In this document: piece after piece, positions 6,893 to 10,787 of the stretch | Numbering within the stretch: position 1 is the first letter of the stretch | How the letters are laid out: each line of letters begins with the position of its first letter | DNA from: H2-BAC3 sp045863035 | GTDB lineage: Bacteria; Bacteroidota; Ignavibacteria; Ignavibacteriales; Ignavibacteriaceae | Length of the DNA stretch: 10,787 nt | Reading direction: 5' to 3' | NCBI GenBank assembly: GCA_045863035.1 | Contig: BTUV01000099.1 | Location: forward strand, 1-10,787 | The notes under the pieces: model-generated | What the model saw: the letters and a program-made list of their open reading frames with translations, nothing else | Databases searched by the model: none | What the model was told of the DNA's origin: nothing | Translations under genes and position numbers: made by a program

Positions 6893-6897
6893 TCCTT
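6893..6897 (-). promoter_or_regulatory. Ribosome binding site of rpiB
   Basis: AAGGA on the minus strand, eight bases before the ATG at 6884. It is the best-placed Shine-Dalgarno sequence in the window and fixes the rpiB start; most other genes here lack a comparable site. Confidence 0.7.
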
Positions 6898-6934
6898 ATA
6901 TATACTTATCTGTTTATAATATGCTCATTAATTT

Positions 6935-8911
6935 CTAATTAAACATCTCCCAATTAATACCAAAGACCACTCCCCTTGCCGGCATCGGATAAAAATACAT
7001 CTGATAATATTTCTCATCAAGCAGATTTTCCCACAGGAAAAATACTGTTGCGTTTTCACCAACTTTACCTGATGTAAAAAAATCAAGTGTAACGGCTTCA
7101 GGGGTCTCCTCCGGCGCAAATATATAGTTACCATAAGCAGGCGAATGTATTTTTGAACGGTAAGAAGAACGGTACTTTACCTCGAAACCGGTTTTGAGCG
7201 CCAGTGAAGAATCAAACAATATATCGTTATAATATATACCGGCTCTTCCGTCAATTACGGGGTCGGTTTTAATCGCTGCATTACTGCTCTTCAATGAAAC
7301 CGATGCTTCAGCAAGAATAATCCCCTGCTTTATCCAGCCGGAAAAACTGCCGCCTGAAATACTTTCTCCTATAAAGTCTGAAACCAGTGCCCTCACTGTA
7401 GTATCAAGCGGAATAACGGTACTCTGCTGAACATCGTTGCTGAGCAGATATCCGCTCGCGCGTAATCCATAATTTTTCTCATTCAAAACTATCCTCAGCT
7501 CCGTCATCAGCCGTTCAATGGGCACCGATGGAGCACCCCAGAACCGCGCTGACTGCCCGTAGCGTGAGGTTCCGGCATAGATACTTAACCCGCCCGATAT
7601 ATATTCGACCTCAGCACCAAAACCCTGCTTGTTGTTAAATCCGGAAGTGTTCATCTTTGCAAAAACACCCGCGCGCAGTCCTTTAATTATCTGATAACTG
7701 AGCTCACCGGTAAAAATGTTCCATTTTTCATCTATAAAATAATCCGGCAATGAAAATCTGATTAAAGAGTGCACTCGTATGTTCTCCGTTTTGGCTGAGA
7801 CATCCTCATATTGCCAGCTCAGTTTTGCCATCGCCAAACCTAATTCCGCCTCCTGCCTTATATGTATGCCGCTTCTTTGTTCAACAAAATCCATAGTAAG
7901 CATTGGTGAGTTTGTTATAACTTCATCGCGATACTCACGCAGATACGACTTGTTATACATCCGCACGGTTGTATATATTCCCTCAGCCGGCCTTCCCCTG
8001 AGCACAATTTCTGTCTGATGCCGGGTTGTTTTGTCATACAGATAATAATCATTAACCGGAGCGCCCCGTTCGTCATAAAGTTCTTCTTCAATATTTGAGG
8101 CGTATGTTTTAACTGAATCAACGTTCACCCCCATATTATTATTCACATTGCTCTTTGCGTAAAAATAATTGATGCCCGCATTCCATTTTTCTGAAAAGAG
8201 ATACTCTGCCGTTGCCCTTCCCGCCCAGATACTGCCTGAACTGTTTCTGAATCTGTCATCATTTTTCCGGTTCATTATATCCAGTGTAAAATTCACCCGG
8301 TTATATATCAGCTTGTTAAACTGAGCATCAATCATTGCCTCGCCATAAGGTCCCTCGTAATATCGAATCTTGGTCATCGGCAGCGGTGAAACCCGTCCTT
8401 TGCGCATGATGTTATACGCAGCCGAGGCATTATCAGTTCCATAAAGAAATGAGCGCGGCAGTGATAAATATTCAAGCGAATCAATCTCCTCGTGCAACAC
8501 CACAGGCAGATCAAACCCTGATATGCGGTTGTCATTCATCTCAAAGCCATTGCTTAAAAATGCCGTCTGACCCGGAAATCCCCCTCCCGCAGAAATAATA
8601 CTATTCATCACCGGAGTGCCAAAACTATGGAGCACCATCCCCCATCGAGCGCCAAAAATCTCGGCGGCGGAGCGGTTGTTAAGAAAGTGAATTTCTTCAG
8701 CGGTAATGAAATCTGACCCGGAGCTAAGTGGTCTGACCGGCACTTCCGGCTTAACTCTGACAGGCAGGAGGGTATCCTGTGTGGTTTCCTGCACATCAGC
8801 AAGTAAACTATCCTGTCTTTCTGCCGCGCCTGAGCCATATCCGGTGGTCGTCAAAAGCAAAAGAAGGGGGAGAATTTTCAAAAACCGGGTAGCAGTGGGT
8901 GATTCCCTCAT
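6935..8911 (-). CDS. TonB-dependent-receptor-like outer-membrane protein
   Basis: This 658-residue protein has a clear Sec signal peptide (Arg/Lys-containing start, a leucine-rich core at about 12-20, likely cleavage near GSGAA at 26-30). Residues about 63-170 resemble a TonB-receptor plug: a segment with G-G-G-F-P-G-Q-T-A-F-L-S-N-G then D-L-P, E-E-I-D-S-L-E-Y-L-S and L-Y-G-T-D-N-A parallels the usual 'IRG..DG', 'IERIEVL' and 'LYG' blocks. The remainder is a series of beta strands. The C-terminal E-N-L-L-D-E-K-Y-Y and Y-P-M-P-A-R-G are typical receptor endings, with a final strand ending WEMFN. It is short for the family, lacks an N-terminal carboxypeptidase-like domain and shows no obvious TonB box, so transport may be altered. 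The substrate is unknown. It is divergent from the methyltransferase gene and upstream of rpiB. Confidence 0.75.
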   Translation of the reverse strand: MRESPTATRFLKILPLLLLLTTTGYGSGAAERQDSLLADVQETTQDTLLPVRVKPEVPVRPLSSGSDFITAEEIHFLNNRSAAEIFGARWGMVLHSFGTPVMNSIISAGGGFPGQTAFLSNGFEMNDNRISGFDLPVVLHEEIDSLEYLSLPRSFLYGTDNASAAYNIMRKGRVSPLPMTKIRYYEGPYGEAMIDAQFNKLIYNRVNFTLDIMNRKNDDRFRNSSGSIWAGRATAEYLFSEKWNAGINYFYAKSNVNNNMGVNVDSVKTYASNIEEELYDERGAPVNDYYLYDKTTRHQTEIVLRGRPAEGIYTTVRMYNKSYLREYRDEVITNSPMLTMDFVEQRSGIHIRQEAELGLAMAKLSWQYEDVSAKTENIRVHSLIRFSLPDYFIDEKWNIFTGELSYQIIKGLRAGVFAKMNTSGFNNKQGFGAEVEYISGGLSIYAGTSRYGQSARFWGAPSVPIERLMTELRIVLNEKNYGLRASGYLLSNDVQQSTVIPLDTTVRALVSDFIGESISGGSFSGWIKQGIILAEASVSLKSSNAAIKTDPVIDGRAGIYYNDILFDSSLALKTGFEVKYRSSYRSKIHSPAYGNYIFAPEETPEAVTLDFFTSGKVGENATVFFLWENLLDEKYYQMYFYPMPARGVVFGINWEMFN

Positions 8912-9017
8912 AAAATTTGGTTAAAATTACCTTTTTTACAGATGAAGAAGTTGAATTATATTATTGAAAGCAAAATTAATCATTTACCCCAAACTCTGAA
9001 AGGAATAACTCACTGCC
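8912..9017. promoter_or_regulatory. Divergent intergenic region
   Basis: These 106 AT-rich bases separate the minus-strand TonB-like gene from the plus-strand methyltransferase gene and should contain both promoters. On the minus strand TATAAT lies at 8960-8955, about 44 bases before the start codon, without a convincing -35 partner. On the plus strand TTGAAT at 8951-8956 and an AAAATTAAT stretch at 8972-8980 are at a plausible distance but match poorly. AAAGGAA just before 9005 is a purine stretch, but about 13 bases from the ATG, farther than usual. Confidence 0.35.
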
Positions 9018-9728
9018 ATGCCTGCTGAATACAGCGGAATTCTTCTGCCAGGATTAGACGACCAGTTACATTTTCTCACGCGCAACATCCCGGTTCAGGG
9101 GAGAAGTGTGCTTGTTTTTGGCTCCGGTGCCGAAAAAGTTGCCCTCTCCCTCATTGAGGAAGGATGTTCATCAGTTCAGATCATAACCGATAATGAGGAA
9201 TTATTGGTGAACAGCCGCCTCACGCTTTCAGGTAATGAGGATGTTAAGGTGCGGTTTTCTGAATACAGCTCACTTGACTTCCCCGATGCTTCTTTTGACC
9301 TTGTGTTTGCGCAAGGTACGGTTTCCCGCCCGGACCGTAAAAAAATTCTCAAAGAGGTTTATCGCGTGCTTAAGACAGAAGGCGTCTTCTGTCCGGGAGA
9401 AATGACCTCTGTTAAGGGCGATATACCGCCATTTCTGAAAAGTGTTTTTGCGGCAAACAGCATGGATATTCTTTCCGTTGACTCTCTCTCAATGATATAT
9501 AAAGGGGAGGGTTTTAAGGTTAAAGCGGTTAAATCACTTGATAATACTCTGAAGGAGTATTACAAGGAAACTGAACGGGCTCTGAACCGCCGGCTTGGCA
9601 AAATGACTAAGGAAGATCAGAAGAATAATAAAGATATGATCACCAGGACCAAACATGAAATAAATGTTTTTCTAAATCTCGGAGGTCTTAAATACACCGG
9701 CTTCAGTTCGTTTCTCCTTTTAAAGTAA
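9018..9728 (+). CDS. Class I SAM-dependent methyltransferase
   Basis: This 236-residue protein has the class I Rossmann-fold methyltransferase pattern. Motif I is V-L-V-F-G-S-G (31-37), followed by the second strand ending in I-I-T-D (55-58). L-D-F-P-D-A-S-F-D-L-V-F-A (86-98) is the motif II/post-I region, and the conserved L-K-E-V-Y-R-V-L-K block followed by E-G-V-F (111-124) is motif III. The substrate-binding C-terminal part contains a strongly charged helical segment (about 175-215, rich in Lys, Glu and Arg) with no family I recognise, so the substrate is unknown. It has no DPPY or NPPY motif and so is not a DNA adenine methylase. The ATG at 9018 is the first usable start. It is followed after 135 bases by the transporter gene on the same strand. 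Confidence 0.8.
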   Translation: MPAEYSGILLPGLDDQLHFLTRNIPVQGRSVLVFGSGAEKVALSLIEEGCSSVQIITDNEELLVNSRLTLSGNEDVKVRFSEYSSLDFPDASFDLVFAQGTVSRPDRKKILKEVYRVLKTEGVFCPGEMTSVKGDIPPFLKSVFAANSMDILSVDSLSMIYKGEGFKVKAVKSLDNTLKEYYKETERALNRRLGKMTKEDQKNNKDMITRTKHEINVFLNLGGLKYTGFSSFLLLK

Positions 9729-9828
9729 TATATACACGGACGTCCTGATACCCGCTCCGGATGAATTGATGTTGCTTAGTTTAAACAACCGACCATCATA
9801 TTTTATCATCAGTTGCCGTGACCTGTCG

Positions 9829-9850
9829 TATCTTTACAGTTTATCTTTTG
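9829..9850 (+). promoter_or_regulatory. Possible -7 elements before the EamA gene
   Basis: In the 135-bp gap 9729-9863, TATCTTTA (9829-9836) and TATCTTTTG (9842-9850) resemble the TAnnTTTG element known for Bacteroidota promoters, but neither has a TTG at the expected upstream distance. Both lie within 35 bases of the proposed transporter start. Apart from the short palindrome GGACGTCC near 9738, nothing else was recognised in the gap. Confidence 0.25.
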
Positions 9851-9863
9851 AAAGATTCCGTAA

Positions 9864-10775
9864 TTGAATGACTCGTCCCTCCGGGTGAAAATTATCACTG
9901 CCTTTGCCAGCGTCTATCTGATATGGGGTTCAACCTATCTTGCCATCCGCTTTGTCATAGAAACCATGCCCCCCTTCCTGATGGCCGGCTTCCGCTTTCT
10001 GCTTGCCGGAGCCATCCTGCTGCTGTTTGAAAAATTCCGAGCGAAAGAGAAAGAGGAAATCACATCGCAGCATATCCGCTCCGGTTTTATTGTTGGCGGA
10101 CTACTGTTGCTTGGCGGAAATGGCGGTGTAGTCTGGGCTGAACAGTATGTTCCTTCCGGATTAACGGCTCTCATGATTTCAACAGTTCCCATCTGGATTG
10201 TTGTCTTTACCCTTTTCACCGGAAATAAAACCAGACCGGACCGCCTGACAGTTGTGGGGGTGGTCACCGGATTTGCCGGACTGCTTTACCTGGTATATAA
10301 CACAACCGGTTTCAGCGCGGAGAGTATCAACCCGCTTGGGGTGCTTGCGCTTATCTTCGCGACCATATCATGGGCGTATGGCTCAGTCATCACTTCACGG
10401 CTCTCATTCCCCAAAGCCAAACTGACGGCTGTTGCGCTTCAGATGCTTGGCGGCGGTGCATTATTAACTCTCTTCTCTCTGATTACCGGAGATATGTTCC
10501 TTTTTAATCCTGAAGCGGTTTCAACAAAATCTTTACTTTCACTTATTTACCTGATACTGTTCGGATCGCTGGTCGGATATACCGCATATATATGGCTGCT
10601 CGAAAAAGCCGGCCCACCCAAAACCGCAACGTATGCCTATGTAAATCCCGTTGTGGCTATATTCCTTGGATGGCTCCTGGCAGATGAAGTAATCAGTTTT
10701 GAAATCCTGACCGCAGCCGCTATCATTCTGGCCTCGGTGGCAATGATTATTTCAGTCAAAGCCAAAAAAGCATAG
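9864..10775 (+). CDS. EamA-family transporter (drug/metabolite transporter superfamily)
   Basis: This 303-residue inner-membrane protein has about ten hydrophobic segments (roughly 9-29, 34-55, 71-90, 98-118, 128-146, 156-176, 187-207, 224-245, 252-273 and 278-298) arranged as two EamA repeats. Characteristic blocks are W-G-S-T-Y-L-A-I (21-28), P-P-F-L-M-A-G-F-R (36-44), W-A-E-Q-Y-V-P-S-G-L-T-A (91-102), G-S-L-V-G-Y-T-A-Y (234-242) and A-Y-V-N-P-V-V-A (258-265), closest to the YedA-type exporters; the exported metabolite is unknown. The start is uncertain: the TTG at 9864 follows a TAA in the same frame and gives the longest protein; a GTG at 9885 (beginning VKIITAF) would remove seven residues and is equally compatible with the family. 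The gene ends 12 bases before the window edge. Confidence 0.9.
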   Translation: MNDSSLRVKIITAFASVYLIWGSTYLAIRFVIETMPPFLMAGFRFLLAGAILLLFEKFRAKEKEEITSQHIRSGFIVGGLLLLGGNGGVVWAEQYVPSGLTALMISTVPIWIVVFTLFTGNKTRPDRLTVVGVVTGFAGLLYLVYNTTGFSAESINPLGVLALIFATISWAYGSVITSRLSFPKAKLTAVALQMLGGGALLTLFSLITGDMFLFNPEAVSTKSLLSLIYLILFGSLVGYTAYIWLLEKAGPPKTATYAYVNPVVAIFLGWLLADEVISFEILTAAAIILASVAMIISVKAKKA

Positions 10776-10787
10776 GGACGAGAAACA

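Noticed and set aside
6928..6942. Inverted repeat TTAATT-TCT-AATTAA at the end of the TonB-like gene
   Set aside because: All-AT arms with a three-base loop and no following T-run; too weak to call a terminator.
9018..9728. Methyltransferase as the modification partner of the restriction enzyme
   Set aside because: It lacks DPPY/NPPY-type catalytic motifs of DNA adenine methylases, lies 2.6 kb away on the other strand, and a DpnI-type enzyme needs no protective methylase.
1..10787. CRISPR array, tRNA, rRNA, IS element or prophage signs
   Set aside because: No regularly spaced repeats, no recognisable tRNA or rRNA sequence and no transposase, integrase or phage structural gene were seen on either strand.

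Overview
The window reads as a chromosomal segment of a member of the Bacteroidota/Chlorobi/Ignavibacteria assemblage. This is an inference. It rests on large TPR plus DUF3857/transglutaminase secreted proteins, small outer-membrane beta-barrel proteins, a short TonB-receptor-like barrel, few clear Shine-Dalgarno sites, and a moderate GC content (about 45-47% in the ordinary genes sampled by hand). No rRNA, tRNA, CRISPR array, transposase or integrase was recognised.

Layout. A long minus-strand run occupies 116-8911. Read in its own direction it holds: a 658-residue TonB-receptor-like outer-membrane protein (8911-6935); rpiB (6884-6438); a DpnI-type methyl-directed restriction endonuclease, dpnC (6395-5622); a 57-residue DpnD/PcfM-like protein (5622-5449) that shares one base with dpnC at a TAATG junction; a 213-bp gap with no intact gene; a 1264-residue secreted TPR/DUF3857/transglutaminase protein (5235-1441); a small outer-membrane barrel protein (1326-712); and a DUF1643 protein (706-116). 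To the right, two plus-strand genes diverge from the TonB-like gene across a 106-bp intergenic region: a class I SAM-dependent methyltransferase (9018-9728) and an EamA-family transporter (9864-10775). The left edge (about 12-88) carries a hairpin and repeated AATTCGTG words that look like a dispersed intergenic repeat.

The most notable element is the dpnC-dpnD cassette. DpnI-type enzymes cut GATC only when its adenine is methylated, so the cassette is a self-contained defence against Dam-methylated incoming DNA and needs no partner methylase. It sits between housekeeping-type genes. Its coding DNA is more AT-rich (270 of 720 bases G or C in 5641-6360, 37.5%) than its neighbours (47% in rpiB, 45% in a sample of the DUF3857 gene), which suggests horizontal acquisition. 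The small partner gene is the easiest thing in the window to overlook.

The rest is cell-envelope and metabolic content without an obvious common pathway: two outer-membrane barrels, a secreted transglutaminase-like protein, a pentose-phosphate isomerase, a methyltransferase of unknown substrate and an exporter.
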